DNA from: an uncultured Eubacteriales bacterium
GTDB lineage: Bacteria > Bacillota > Clostridia > Tissierellales > Peptoniphilaceae
NCBI GenBank assembly: GCA_900540185.1
Contig: UQFH01000002.1
Coordinates: 62,001-126,000, forward strand
Length of the DNA: 64,000 nt
Direction of reading: 5' to 3'
Shown: positions 26,143-35,556 of the stretch, piece after piece
Layout: each line of letters begins with the position of its first letter
Numbering within the stretch: position 1 is the first letter of the stretch
Notes under the pieces: model-generated
Database searches by the model: none
Told to the model about the DNA's origin: nothing
Seen by the model: only the letters and a program-made list of their open reading frames with translations
Made by a program: the position numbers and the translations under genes

Positions 26143-27737
26143 TGAAAAAGGTTTTGCCTTTAATTCTTTTAATTCTCGCTCTTGTTTTCACGTCGTGCAC
26201 GATGAAAAAGAGTGAGAAGCTTTATCCGGTTTTAAAATACACGGATAACGACGCGAGCTATGTTTTTATAAACAAAGACAACGAGGTCAAAATTGACAAA
26301 CATTTCGAAGATGTTTTGAAAGCATTTGAAGATGACTATGCTGTTGTTATTGAAAACGGAAAGGTCGCAATAATAAATCGAGAAGGCGAAGATGTGCTTT
26401 CGGGAATTGAAAATGTCTATCAAATAAAAGACGGGCTGGTCACGGTTAAAAACAAGGACAAGACCGAGCTTATTGATTTAAAAACAAAAGAAGTGCTTTT
26501 AAAATATGACTACATTTTGATTGGTGAAAACAAAGTGCTCTCATATCTTGAAGGCGACAAGTGGGGATACAGAACTCTTGACGGCGAAAAGACTCTCGCC
26601 GCACAATTTGAAGAGGCATATCCTTTCGGAAAGAATTCGGGCGTTGCAGTTAAAGATGGAAAAGTTGTGATTGTTGACGGCGAGATGAATGTCAAGGAAA
26701 CAAATTACACCGAAAGCTACAAGATTAACGACGAGACGATTCTTGCAAGAGAGGGCGACAAGCAACTCCTTCTCGATTTGAACGGCGACGTTGTAAATCC
26801 GGGAGTTAAGGGCGACTTGACAGAAGTTTACGGCGGAATGTATACAGTTTTCGACAGAAAGAACGGCGAACTCGTTAAAAAAGTCTACACTTTGAAGGGC
26901 GAGCCGGTTTCCGACGAGGTGTTCACAGACGTAAGACTTCTTGGAAACGGTTTTTTTGCCGCAAACAACGGCGAACTTTTTGCTCTTTACAGCGAAAAGG
27001 AAGGTCGAGTCACTGATTATAAATACGACTTTTTGAGCGCCGAATCTTTTGACGTTAACGGGGGATTTGTTATGGGCGTTTCGGAAGGAGTCGGAGAACT
27101 TCTCGACAAAAGCGGAAATATAAAGAAGACAATCGGAGAAAATATCGATTCAATTATGAAGGATGAAAATCTTTTCATCACGTCCGACTACGGCAAGATA
27201 ACATATTTTGACCTAGACGGAAATGCGATCGAGAAAAGTCCGAAGATAAATCCGCTTGGAACTGTAAAAGTTTTGATTGACGAAAAAGACGGAAAAAATT
27301 ATTTATTCATTGTATCGAAAGACACAAATGAAAAATTGAACGCATCTTTGAAATCGATCGCCGACAGAATTACGACCGAAAAGAATGTGACATATGACTA
27401 CAGGCTCGAAGGCGATATTTTGTATGCGACATTAAAGGCGCACGACAAGAGTTATCCGTTTATGGTCGACATTTACACCGGTGAAGTTGTGGATGCAAAG
27501 GACATCTTCATCGACGAAGCGGCAATAGAAACGCTTGTTAACCAAAAGAAGACGGAAGAAAATATGCAAGGCGATGTTGAACTTGTGTGCTTCTCTTTTG
27601 ACAGCGATTTAAAAATGGTTTTAAGAAGCGACAAGGAATATTTTGTCGATATTCCGAGAGAAGAAATTGAGAACTATCTCGATTTGACGGGGGGAGAATT
27701 CTTCAAAAGCTTGCTCGCTCCAAAGATAAATAAGTAG
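26142..27737 (+). CDS. WG-repeat-like lipoprotein with DUF3298/RsiV-type C-terminus
   Basis: 531 residues. Lipobox FTSC near residue 19. The body (about 35-400) consists of beta-rich repeats with patterns like DKWGYRTLDGE and DGKVAIINREGE, reminiscent of WG-repeat beta-propellers. The C-terminus (about 395-531) has VDIYTGEVVDAKDIF and FSFDSDLKMVLRS, as in DUF3298 domains of RsiV-like proteins. Exported and membrane-tethered. It sits inside a tRNA/rRNA enzyme operon with which it shares no obvious role. Function unknown. Confidence 0.65.
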   Translation: MKKVLPLILLILALVFTSCTMKKSEKLYPVLKYTDNDASYVFINKDNEVKIDKHFEDVLKAFEDDYAVVIENGKVAIINREGEDVLSGIENVYQIKDGLVTVKNKDKTELIDLKTKEVLLKYDYILIGENKVLSYLEGDKWGYRTLDGEKTLAAQFEEAYPFGKNSGVAVKDGKVVIVDGEMNVKETNYTESYKINDETILAREGDKQLLLDLNGDVVNPGVKGDLTEVYGGMYTVFDRKNGELVKKVYTLKGEPVSDEVFTDVRLLGNGFFAANNGELFALYSEKEGRVTDYKYDFLSAESFDVNGGFVMGVSEGVGELLDKSGNIKKTIGENIDSIMKDENLFITSDYGKITYFDLDGNAIEKSPKINPLGTVKVLIDEKDGKNYLFIVSKDTNEKLNASLKSIADRITTEKNVTYDYRLEGDILYATLKAHDKSYPFMVDIYTGEVVDAKDIFIDEAAIETLVNQKKTEENMQGDVELVCFSFDSDLKMVLRSDKEYFVDIPREEIENYLDLTGGEFFKSLLAPKINK

Positions 27738-27745
27738 GTGATTTT

Positions 27746-29062
27746 TTGGAAGGCGTAATTAAAGAACTTCAATTCAACAAAAAAGTTCTGATTGAGTCGG
27801 AAGGAAAAGTTTATGAATCAAAGGGCGGTTTCCCGGGGGAAACTGTCCTATTTAAAAATAAGCGAAGAAAAAAAGCGAATATTTTGGAAATTTTAAAATC
27901 GCCTTATGTAAAAAACACGAGCTGCGACGTTTCGGACAGATGCGGCGGGTGCAGATTTCGAGAAATTTCTTATGAAGACGAGCTTAAAATAAAAAACGAA
28001 GAAATGAAAAGACTTTTTGCACCACTCGAAAAAAGAGACGGAACGGAGATTTTGGAAATTCATTCGCCGGAAAAAGTTTTGAGATATAGAAACAAAATGG
28101 AATACAGCTTCGGCAACGAAGAGAAAGACGGACCGCTAAAACTCGGGCTGCACGAAAAGAGTATGTTTTACAATATTGTCGAAGGTGCAGATTGCTTGAT
28201 TGTGCCGAAGGACATGGACACTATAAGGCGCGAGGTGAAGGAGTTTTTCATCGAGCGCGGCGAAACTTTTTACCACAAGATGACGAAAGACGGATTTTTG
28301 CGACACTTAATTGTGAGACACTCCGTTTTTTATGACGAATATATGGTAAATCTTGTGACGACAAGCGCTCATCCGCTTGACGAAGAGTTCAAGGAGTTTT
28401 TGCTTTCACTAAATGATAAACTCGAAGGAAAAATTACAACGATTTATCACACCATAAACGATTCGCTGAGCGATGCGGTTGTGCCGGAAAAACTCATACT
28501 TTTATATGGACCGGTTTTTTTAAGGGAAAGGCTTTTTGATTTGGACTTTAATGTGGGTCCTTTTTCGTTTTTTCAAACAAATTCAACTGCAGCCGAAGAA
28601 CTTTATTCTTATGTAAAGGAGCACCTGAAAAAGACCGGCGTGCTTTGGGATTTGTATGCGGGAAGTGCGGTCATCGGACAAGTTTTGAGCGATATGGCAA
28701 GCGAGGTCATAAGCGTTGAAATCAATCCGGAAAATGTGAAGGACGGCGAGGATACAATCGAGAAAAACGGCATTAAAAACGTTAAGATGGTTCTTGCCGA
28801 CTGCAAAGAATTCGTAAAAACTACAGAGACGAAAGCTGATACAATTATTATAGATCCGCCGAGAGCCGGCATCCACAAAGATGTGCTTCAGGCGATTGAC
28901 GAAAGCGGAGTCGATCAAGTTATTTATGTGAGCTGCAATCCGGTGACACTAAAAAATGATTTGATGGAAATGAAAAATTATAAAGTTTTGAGTGTAAAAG
29001 GATTTAACAATTTTGCCGGCACTTTGAATATTGAGAGTGTCGCAATTTTAGAAAAAAGATAA
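27746..29062 (+). CDS. rlmD: RlmD/TrmA-family rRNA (uracil-5-)-methyltransferase
   Basis: 438 residues from TTG 27746, with AGGTGA upstream. An [4Fe-4S] set CDVSDRCGGCRF (about 62-73) plus a later Cys (GADCLIV), a SAM-binding loop LWDLYAGSAVIGQ, the substrate motif DPPRAGIHKDVL and catalytic Cys in YVSCNPVTL. It methylates C5 of uracil in 23S rRNA (RlmD/RlmCD) or tRNA (TrmA); the Fe-S cluster favours the 23S group. The N-terminal TRAM domain is short. Part of the proS operon. Confidence 0.9.
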   Translation: MEGVIKELQFNKKVLIESEGKVYESKGGFPGETVLFKNKRRKKANILEILKSPYVKNTSCDVSDRCGGCRFREISYEDELKIKNEEMKRLFAPLEKRDGTEILEIHSPEKVLRYRNKMEYSFGNEEKDGPLKLGLHEKSMFYNIVEGADCLIVPKDMDTIRREVKEFFIERGETFYHKMTKDGFLRHLIVRHSVFYDEYMVNLVTTSAHPLDEEFKEFLLSLNDKLEGKITTIYHTINDSLSDAVVPEKLILLYGPVFLRERLFDLDFNVGPFSFFQTNSTAAEELYSYVKEHLKKTGVLWDLYAGSAVIGQVLSDMASEVISVEINPENVKDGEDTIEKNGIKNVKMVLADCKEFVKTTETKADTIIIDPPRAGIHKDVLQAIDESGVDQVIYVSCNPVTLKNDLMEMKNYKVLSVKGFNNFAGTLNIESVAILEKR

Positions 29063-29081
29063 AATTCAGAAAGGAGAAATT

Positions 29082-31001
29082 ATGTCTGAAAATTATTATG
29101 TAACAACGCCTATATATTATCCGAACGGAAATCTTCACATCGGCCACACATACACGACCATTGTCGCTGATGTTATAAAGAGATTTAAAAAGTTAGAGGG
29201 TAATGACGTTTTCTTTGTCACGGGCACCGACGAACACGGACAAAAAATTGCGGAAGCTGCAAAAAAAGCGGGTGTGACACCGCTCGAATTTACAGATGCA
29301 ATTGTCGATACTTCAAAAAAACTTTGGGAATCTCTAAACATCGACTACGACGTTTTCGAAAGAACCACGTCGGAAAAGCACGAAGCAGTCGTGCAAAAAG
29401 TATTTAAAAAGCTATTTGACCAAGGCGACATCTACAAGGCGAACTACAGCGGACTATACTGTGTGCCTTGCGAAGCATATTTCACGGAAGCACAGGCAAC
29501 CGACGGACACATTTGTCCGGACTGCGGAAGAGAACTCACAAAGAGAGACGAAGAAAGCTATTTCTTCAGACTTTCGAAGTACAAGGACCAAGTTGCCGAA
29601 TATATAAAAAATGCGGACATCGAACCGGAATATATAAAGGATGAAATTTTAAACGGTTTTATGAAAGACGGACTCGAAGATTTGTCCGCTTCGAGAACCG
29701 CAATCGATTGGGGAGTAAAAGTTCCGTTTGACGAAAAACACGTCGTCTATGTTTGGGTTGACGCACTTCTTTGCTATCTTTCAGGAATCGGTTATATGGA
29801 AGATGACGAACTCTTTAACAAGTTCTGGCCGTGTGACTTGCACCTTGTGGGCCGTGAAATTGTAAGATTTCACATTGTGATTTGGCCGGCGATTTTGATG
29901 GCGCTCGGTCTTCCACTTCCGAAAAAAGTTTTCGCACACGGTTGGATTTTGTTTGACAACGACAAGATGAGTAAATCAAAGGGCAATGTCTATTATCCGG
30001 AACCGATTATTGAAACGCTCGGTGCGGACACGTTGAGATATTTCATTTTGAGAGAATTCAGCTTCGGCAGCGACGGCAATTTTACAATTGACAAAATTGT
30101 TCAAAGATACAATTCGGACCTCGTAAACGACCTTGGAAATCTCGTTTCAAGAACTCTTGCGATGATTGAAAAATATTTTGACGGAATAATTCCGGAGCCG
30201 GGAACAAAAGAAGAAATCGACGGAGAAATTTTCGAAGAAATCGAAAGAGCGAAGGACGCATTCTATAAAGAAATGAACGACTTGAAGTTCAACTTTGCGC
30301 TCGAAGACGTTTTCAAACTCATTCGCCGCGCAAACAGATATATCGACGAAACCGAGCCGTGGAAACTCGCAAAGGAAGACGTCGAAAGATTAAAGACAGT
30401 GCTCTACAATCTCTCCGTTTCAATTGTGGAAGCTGCAAAGATGCTCACGCCGATTATGCCTTCTACAACCGAAAAGATTTTTGAAAAATTCGGAATCGAT
30501 GGAATTGACGGAGAAATAAAAGCGGGTCTTAAAGTTACAAAGGGAGAAAACTTGTTCAACCGTGCAGACGATGACACCGCCGAAAATATCACAAAGAAAA
30601 ATACGGAACTTTTTGATGAAAGACAGAAAAAAATCGGAAACAAAAAAGAACTTTCCGAGAAACTTGTGGAAAATAAATCGGAAATTGAATTTGAAGATTT
30701 TGAAAAATGCGATTTGAGAGTCGGAAAAATCATCGACGTTAAGCCGCATAAAAACGCAGACAGACTCTATGTTCTCACAGTCGACGTCGGAGGCGAAGAA
30801 AGAACTGTCGTTTCGGGAATAAAGGAACATTTTAAACCGGAAGAACTTTTGGGGAAAGAAGCTGTGTTCATTCTAAACATCAAACCTGTAAACTTGCGCG
30901 GAGTAAAGAGCGACGGCATGATTTTGGCTGCTGAAAAAGACGGCAAGCTCACACTCATGAAACCGTGGAGCGAAGGATTTACGGGAGCGGGGCTCAGATA
31001 A
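29082..31001 (+). CDS. metG: Methionyl-tRNA synthetase
   Basis: 639 residues. Signatures TTPIYYPNGNLHIGH (HIGH), zinc-knuckle pairs CVPCEAYF and CPDCGRE, KMSKSKGNV, and a C-terminal tRNA-binding OB domain (about 535-639; FEKCDLRVGKI). Dimeric MetRS type of Firmicutes, full length. Ribosome site AAAGGAG. Its stop overlaps the tatD start (TAATG). Confidence 0.97.
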   Translation: MSENYYVTTPIYYPNGNLHIGHTYTTIVADVIKRFKKLEGNDVFFVTGTDEHGQKIAEAAKKAGVTPLEFTDAIVDTSKKLWESLNIDYDVFERTTSEKHEAVVQKVFKKLFDQGDIYKANYSGLYCVPCEAYFTEAQATDGHICPDCGRELTKRDEESYFFRLSKYKDQVAEYIKNADIEPEYIKDEILNGFMKDGLEDLSASRTAIDWGVKVPFDEKHVVYVWVDALLCYLSGIGYMEDDELFNKFWPCDLHLVGREIVRFHIVIWPAILMALGLPLPKKVFAHGWILFDNDKMSKSKGNVYYPEPIIETLGADTLRYFILREFSFGSDGNFTIDKIVQRYNSDLVNDLGNLVSRTLAMIEKYFDGIIPEPGTKEEIDGEIFEEIERAKDAFYKEMNDLKFNFALEDVFKLIRRANRYIDETEPWKLAKEDVERLKTVLYNLSVSIVEAAKMLTPIMPSTTEKIFEKFGIDGIDGEIKAGLKVTKGENLFNRADDDTAENITKKNTELFDERQKKIGNKKELSEKLVENKSEIEFEDFEKCDLRVGKIIDVKPHKNADRLYVLTVDVGGEERTVVSGIKEHFKPEELLGKEAVFILNIKPVNLRGVKSDGMILAAEKDGKLTLMKPWSEGFTGAGLR

Positions 31002-31768
31002 TGTATTCATTTATTGATGCGCACGCGCACTATGATGACGAAAAATATGATGAGGACAGAGACGAGATTATAAATTCGCAGTTTCAAAACGGTGTCATTG
31101 CAATCGTAAATGCGTCAAGCGATCTCGAAAGCTCGAAAGCGTCGTTTGAACTTGCCCAAAAATACGACAAAATTTATGCGGTTGTGGGTTGTCATCCACA
31201 CGAAGCCGACGGATTTTCCGAAGACGACATTGAAGTTTATAAGGAAATGCTTAAAAATGACAAAGTTGTCGGAGTGGGCGAGTGCGGACTCGACTACTAC
31301 TACGATTTGTCGGATAGAGATGTGCAAAAACGAGTTTTTCACAGAATGATTGAATTTGCCGACGAAAATAATGAACCGCTCGTCATCCACTCGAGAGATG
31401 CGGTCGAAGACACGCTCACAATGCTCCGCTCGCTGAGACACGGCGAGAAAACATTGATTCATTGTTTTACGGGTGCGAAAGAAGTTGCAAGGGAATATTT
31501 GAATCTCGGATATTTTCTCTCAATCGGCGGCGCCGTCACTTTTAAAAATGCTAGACATGTTGTCGAGTCGGTTGAATATGCACCGCTCGACAGGATCCTT
31601 CTTGAAACCGATGCGCCATATATGACTCCGGTTCCGTACAGGGGCAAGAGAAATCTTTCGATTTATATCGAAAATGTTGTGAAAAAAATCGCCGAAATAA
31701 AAAATGTGACGCCGGAAGAAGTTGCTGAAATAACTACAAAGAATGCAAGGTTCTTCTATGGAATCTAA
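31001..31768 (+). CDS. tatD: TatD-family metal-dependent hydrolase
   Basis: 255 residues from ATG 31001, chosen because it overlaps the metG stop; an upstream in-frame start would lie inside metG. TatD signatures: FIDAHAHYD (His8, His10), GVGECGLDYYYD (Glu), PLVIHSRDA, HCFTG and LLETDAPYM. Family enzymes are divalent-metal DNases/hydrolases with a TIM barrel. The metG-tatD-rnmV-rsmA order is the classical Firmicute arrangement. Confidence 0.93.
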   Translation: MYSFIDAHAHYDDEKYDEDRDEIINSQFQNGVIAIVNASSDLESSKASFELAQKYDKIYAVVGCHPHEADGFSEDDIEVYKEMLKNDKVVGVGECGLDYYYDLSDRDVQKRVFHRMIEFADENNEPLVIHSRDAVEDTLTMLRSLRHGEKTLIHCFTGAKEVAREYLNLGYFLSIGGAVTFKNARHVVESVEYAPLDRILLETDAPYMTPVPYRGKRNLSIYIENVVKKIAEIKNVTPEEVAEITTKNARFFYGI

Positions 31769-32321
31769 GAGAATTAAAGAAGTTATAGTTGTCGAGGGCA
31801 AGGACGACATCACAAGAGTTACGGAAGCGCTCGACGCAACTATAATCGCAACGGGCGGCATTCATATAAATCGAAAAAAACTCGATGAAATTGTGGAAAT
31901 CACGAAGGACCGCGGCGCTATAATTTTGACCGACCCGGACCATGCGGGGAATATTATTCGAGAAAAGCTTGTGAAAAATTTGAAGTGTCCGGTAAAAATT
32001 GCATATTTCAAACAAAGCCTCGCGATAAAAGACGGGGACATCGGGATTGAAAATGCAAAGAAAGAGGACATCATCGAAGCGATAAATAAAGCGAGACCGA
32101 CATATGTTTCGAAGACGGAAAATTTTTCGGCGGAGTTTTTGTTCGAACAAAGGATCACCGGTTTTGACGATTCAAAGAAAAGGCGCGAGTATTTGAGCGA
32201 AAGACTAAATCTTGGAAACCCGAACGCAAAGACGCTTCTAAAAAGACTCAACAACTTCGGCATAGATAAAGAAGAAGTTATAAAAATTCTGGAGGAGTAT
32301 AGTGAAGGGCAGAATATATAA
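31758..32321 (+). CDS. rnmV: Ribonuclease M5
   Basis: 187 residues from ATG 31758 (AAGG 7 nt upstream); ATG 31743 lacks a ribosome site. Toprim domain: VIVVEGKDDITRV with the catalytic Glu, and ILTDPDHAGNIIR with the acidic pair. A C-terminal helical part holds NAKTLLKRLNNFGIDKEE. Completes 5S rRNA maturation together with ribosomal protein L18. Overlaps tatD by 11 bp and rsmA by 20 bp. Confidence 0.93.
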   Translation: MESKRIKEVIVVEGKDDITRVTEALDATIIATGGIHINRKKLDEIVEITKDRGAIILTDPDHAGNIIREKLVKNLKCPVKIAYFKQSLAIKDGDIGIENAKKEDIIEAINKARPTYVSKTENFSAEFLFEQRITGFDDSKKRREYLSERLNLGNPNAKTLLKRLNNFGIDKEEVIKILEEYSEGQNI

Positions 32322-33144
32322 TATAAAAAACACCCGAAAAATCATGGAGATGCACGATATTACAATGAAAAAAAGTCTCGGGCAAAACTTTTTGATTGAC
32401 GGAAACATACTCCGAAAAATTGTCGACAGCGCGGATTTGAAAGAAAATGACGTTGTGCTCGAAGTGGGACCGGGAATAGGCTCGCTCTCCGAAGAAATTC
32501 TCCTTCGCGGAAACAAACTCACGTCGATTGAAATTGACGACAGATTTATCGACATACTTCACGAGAACTTTGAAGGGATGAACAATTTCAAACTCGTGCA
32601 CGGCGATGCACTCGACGATGAGATTTGGAAAAGTGCAAATGAAAATCCGACACCTAATGTTTTTATCGGGAATCTTCCTTATGTAATTACCACTCCGATT
32701 TTGGAAAAGATTTTTAAAAATGAAAATAAATTCGACAAAATTGTGGTCATGGTGCAAAAAGAAGTTGCAGAGAGAATGACTGCAAAGCCGGGAAGCAAGA
32801 CATATGGAAGTCTGTCCGTTTTCGTTTCGTATTTTTCAAATGCAAAAATTTTGTTTGACGTGAGCGAAGGCTCCTTTATTCCTAGACCGAAGGTTAAAAG
32901 TTCGGTGGTTCTTTTGGAAACCGTCGAGAGGGACGAAAGACCCGATAACTTTATGGACTTTGTTCACAAGGCGTTCGGCATGAGAAGAAAAACTCTTTTA
33001 AACTCGCTCTCGATGGGTCTTGACATGGACAAGTCGGAAGTTCAGGAAAAAATTGAAAATGCGGGAATCGATCCGAAAGTAAGAGCGGAAAATTTAACTC
33101 TTGAGGACTTTTTGAATTTATATTCAAGTTTCAACAAAAAATAA
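32302..33144 (+). CDS. rsmA: 16S rRNA (adenine1518/1519-N6)-dimethyltransferase
   Basis: 280 residues from GTG 32302 with GGAGGAG just upstream. KSLGQNFLIDGNIL, the SAM loop VLEVGPGIGSL, SIEIDDRF, and catalytic IGNLPYVITTPI identify KsgA/RsmA, which dimethylates two adjacent adenines in the 3' hairpin of 16S rRNA. C-terminal helical domain complete (FGMRRKTLLNSL). Last gene of the operon that starts at proS. Confidence 0.95.
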   Translation: MKGRIYNIKNTRKIMEMHDITMKKSLGQNFLIDGNILRKIVDSADLKENDVVLEVGPGIGSLSEEILLRGNKLTSIEIDDRFIDILHENFEGMNNFKLVHGDALDDEIWKSANENPTPNVFIGNLPYVITTPILEKIFKNENKFDKIVVMVQKEVAERMTAKPGSKTYGSLSVFVSYFSNAKILFDVSEGSFIPRPKVKSSVVLLETVERDERPDNFMDFVHKAFGMRRKTLLNSLSMGLDMDKSEVQEKIENAGIDPKVRAENLTLEDFLNLYSSFNKK

Positions 33145-33233
33145 ATTTTGTGGTTAAAATATATATTTAGTGGGTATAAAGAAATTAGTGATGAAAGCAT
33201 GGAAAATGCAGATATTATAAATGGAGGGATATT

Positions 33234-33467
33234 ATGACAGACAAAAATGATAAAAAATGCGAAGGCACAAAAGGCTATTGCAAAACACAAAAGAAATACG
33301 AAGACACAATCGAAGAAAGAGATAACAAAAAAGACGCTCTTTCAGTAGAAGAACAAGCAAAAGTTAAGACAGGCGAAGACGAGATGTGTCTTGGCGAAGG
33401 CGTCTACGGCGAAGAAGTAGAAGGAAAAGAAAAAGACTGTAAAAAAGACTGTAAAAAAGACAAATAA
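33234..33467 (+). CDS. Small charged Cys-containing protein
   Basis: 77 residues from ATG 33234 with GGAGGG upstream. Extremely hydrophilic, with five Cys in two groups (KKCEGTKGYC at the start and CKKDCKKDK at the end, one in the middle). No TM or signal. Not recognised. It precedes a glutaredoxin and a DUF1858 redox-disulfide protein with short gaps, so a thiol or metal role is plausible by context only. Confidence 0.6.
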   Translation: MTDKNDKKCEGTKGYCKTQKKYEDTIEERDNKKDALSVEEQAKVKTGEDEMCLGEGVYGEEVEGKEKDCKKDCKKDK

Positions 33468-33499
33468 AATTTTATTGATATAGTGATGGAGGGACTACA

Positions 33500-33730
33500 A
33501 TGAAAGATGTAACAATTTATACAAGCGAGACTTGCCACTTTTGTCACTTGGCAAAGGAATATTTTGAAAAACACGACATTAAATACACAGAAAAGAATAT
33601 AAGCAAAGACAAAGAAGCTATGATGGAACTCAGACAAAAAGGTTTCACAGGCGTACCACTCATCATCGTCGGAGATGAAACAATCTACGGCTTTGATCAA
33701 GAAAAATTAGAAAAGGCATTGGGACTCTAA
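33500..33730 (+). CDS. Glutaredoxin-like protein
   Basis: 76 residues, thioredoxin fold. Active site TCHFC (residues 11-15) after a first beta strand, cis-Pro region GVPLIIVGD (about 50-58) and a C-terminal GFDQEKLEKAL. Matches the small YruB/NrdH-like glutaredoxin group of Gram-positive anaerobes, which are reduced by thioredoxin reductase instead of glutathione. Strong TGGAGGG site. Stop overlaps the next ATG (TAATG). Confidence 0.85.
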   Translation: MKDVTIYTSETCHFCHLAKEYFEKHDIKYTEKNISKDKEAMMELRQKGFTGVPLIIVGDETIYGFDQEKLEKALGL

Positions 33731-33927
33731 TGGAAGATATTAAAATCAACAAAGATATGTATCTCGGGGAACTCATGGAGTTAAAACCGGAAGCTGCATA
33801 TCTATTAATGAGCTATGGAATGGGATGCATCGGATGCCCGGCAAGCCAAATGGAAACAATCGAAGAAGCTTGCATGGTGCACGGAATAAATCTCGATAAA
33901 CTTATGAGTGATTTGGAAAGACTATAA
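33730..33927 (+). CDS. DUF1858 redox-disulfide domain protein
   Basis: 65 residues. GMGCIGCPASQMETIEEACM (about 35-54) is the DUF1858 signature with a CxxC pair, also known as the hybrid-cluster-protein-associated redox disulfide domain. Translationally coupled to the glutaredoxin, which suggests the two share electrons or a common substrate. A function beyond redox chemistry is not established. Confidence 0.85.
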   Translation: MEDIKINKDMYLGELMELKPEAAYLLMSYGMGCIGCPASQMETIEEACMVHGINLDKLMSDLERL

Positions 33928-33933
33928 AAAACG

Positions 33934-33948
33934 CCCGGATTTTCCGGG
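33934..33948 (+). terminator. Stem-loop after DUF1858, without T-run
   Basis: CCCGGA-TTT-TCCGGG, 6-bp stem. The T-run expected after it is missing (GTACATATAT instead), so the original terminator may have been cut by rearrangement at the border of the accessory region. Confidence 0.45.
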
Positions 33949-34040
33949 GTACATATATCTCGCGCATTGACTTAAAATAAATATATATATGTATAAGAAC
34001 TCGTAACAAGTAGACTCAGGTTGATTTTAGTTGAACAGTG

Positions 34041-34125
34041 CAGTACCGAATGCGAACATATATTTGAAAATCTACAAATGGATTCCTTATCGACAATGAT
34101 AGGGAATTTTTTGTAGGGATTTTTG
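34041..34125 (+). repeat. Direct repeat, left copy, with terminator
   Basis: CAGTACCGAATG... shared with 35469-35556. Contains ATTCCTTATC-GACAAT-GATAGGGAAT followed by six T, a working-looking terminator. The two copies bracket the matrixin remnant and the lipoprotein. Confidence 0.75.
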
Positions 34126-34163
34126 TAAAGAGAGATTGGAATTTAGTCGATGATGGGAAACAC

Positions 34164-34538
34164 TTGGATTGGGATAGTGACACCAAATACATAAGTAGCG
34201 TTCAATCAGGAGTTAATCTCTGGGAAGGTCATCGTTCAGGAGTAATTAGACCTGACTCAATTTTCGTTGTAGAGGATGTTTTTATTAGTGATTATTATGA
34301 AGTATCAACTACTATGGGTTACACAAGTTCTAATGGTACAATAAAATTCAATGATTATCATTTTGAAGACATGACATTTGCTCAGCAAATAAAAACTGCT
34401 ACTCACGAATTGGGTCATGCACTTGGATTAGACCATACTAATGGTACAAATGATATTATGAAACAAGGAAAGTTAAGCATAACAAGCTTATCATCAACTG
34501 ATAAATCCTCGTATGACGAAGCTTATAACAACTATTAG
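34164..34538 (+). pseudogene. Matrixin-type metalloprotease, N-terminally truncated
   Basis: The readable frame carries the zinc site HELGHALGLDH and a Met-turn NDIMKQGK, hallmarks of matrixin-like metzincins. About 124 residues follow the only possible start, TTG 34164, which has no ribosome site. The frame stays open upstream (VKRDWNLVDDGKHLDW) right into the direct repeat at 34041-34125, where a TGA occurs. No signal peptide or propeptide remains, although the family is secreted. It looks like the 3' part of a gene whose 5' end was replaced by the repeat. The catalytic core itself appears intact. Confidence 0.6.
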
Positions 34539-34553
34539 AAAGGAAATGTAGGG

Positions 34554-35171
34554 ATGAATAGAATATCAAAGAAATCCACGATTTGTGCAATTCTGTGCAT
34601 GTTGTGCTGTGTTATCATTTTTGTTGGATGTGGAAAGTCTAATGAGAACGTCAAAAATCAAGATTCAATTAGTTATTTACATGCCGACTTTGCTATAGAT
34701 ATGAATAATCCAAAGGAGGTAATCGGTTTTTCAGATCATTATTTTATAGCTCAGGTGGTTAAAGAAGAAAAGGTTGAGTATAGAGATCCAGTAGTTGTGG
34801 AAACTAAAAACGGTACGAAGGAAGTTAGTACGCCGTATACTCATTACACTATTCGTGTTATCAAAAATATAAAAGGAGAGTTGCCAACTGAGGAGAATAT
34901 ACTTTTAATTAAGTGTGGAGGAAGGTCAAAAGATGGGCAAATGATTCTTTACGAGAATGATCAACTCTTGGTTGAAAACTCGACATATATTTTTGCGGCA
35001 TGTGTACAGCCGGATGGTTCTTTGTTGATTTCGGGACCGAATTTATCCGAAATAATTGATGAGTCTAAATTATCTTCAAAAGAAGTAAAAGAGGAGACCT
35101 TAGGCAAATATGTAGAAATGTACAAGCAAGAAGTAAAATATGACAGAGAACGATTTGAATATAAAAAATAA
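34554..35171 (+). CDS. Hypothetical lipoprotein
   Basis: 205 residues. Signal with lipobox FVGC (Cys near 27). The mature part has alternating strands (FIAQVVKEEKVEYR, HYTIRVIKNIKGELP, NILLIKCGG) like the small lipoproteins found next to secreted matrixins in Firmicutes. AGAAAGGAAATG site 15 bp after the metalloprotease stop, hence one transcript. No defined function; it may control or bind the protease. Confidence 0.6.
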   Translation: MNRISKKSTICAILCMLCCVIIFVGCGKSNENVKNQDSISYLHADFAIDMNNPKEVIGFSDHYFIAQVVKEEKVEYRDPVVVETKNGTKEVSTPYTHYTIRVIKNIKGELPTEENILLIKCGGRSKDGQMILYENDQLLVENSTYIFAACVQPDGSLLISGPNLSEIIDESKLSSKEVKEETLGKYVEMYKQEVKYDRERFEYKK

Positions 35172-35264
35172 GATTCTGTTCCTTCATTTTAATTAAACTA
35201 AAATTTTGAGGCTCTATAATATTTATGGGGAATTAACGAAACAGAACACCCGGAAGGAGCATTT

Positions 35265-35428
35265 ATGGAGAAAGAAAAAAACAAATGGTATTGGAAATTG
35301 GCAGGACTTGTTATACAGTAAATTTAATATTAAAAGAAAGTGGTAAATAAACCTATAAAGACAAAGTGTTTCGGTTATTAGAACAAGATATTGAGAATGA
35401 GCAAGAGAAAAATTTTGAAGAAATTTAG
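35265..35428 (+). pseudogene. Broken small membrane-protein gene
   Basis: A good start (GGAAGGAGC then ATG 35265) opens MEKEKNKWYWKLAGLVIQ and stops at 35321. Coding-like sequence continues in other frames (VNLILKESGK, then YKDKVFRLLEQDIENEQEK), ending at TAG 35426-35428. Looks like one short gene with a frameshift and a stop. Confidence 0.45.
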
Positions 35429-35468
35429 ATTATGACCTTGACAAATCTTCCCAAATGTGAACATATAT

Positions 35469-35556
35469 CAGTACCGAATGTGTGAACGCATTTGAAAAAA
35501 TCTGCAAATGGATTCCTTATCGATAATGATAGGGAATTTTTTGTGGGGATTTTTTG
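35469..35556 (+). repeat. Direct repeat, right copy, with terminator
   Basis: Second copy of 34041-34125, with ATTCCTTATC-GATAAT-GATAGGGAAT and six T. Copies start 1428 bp apart and differ at few positions. Confidence 0.75.
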
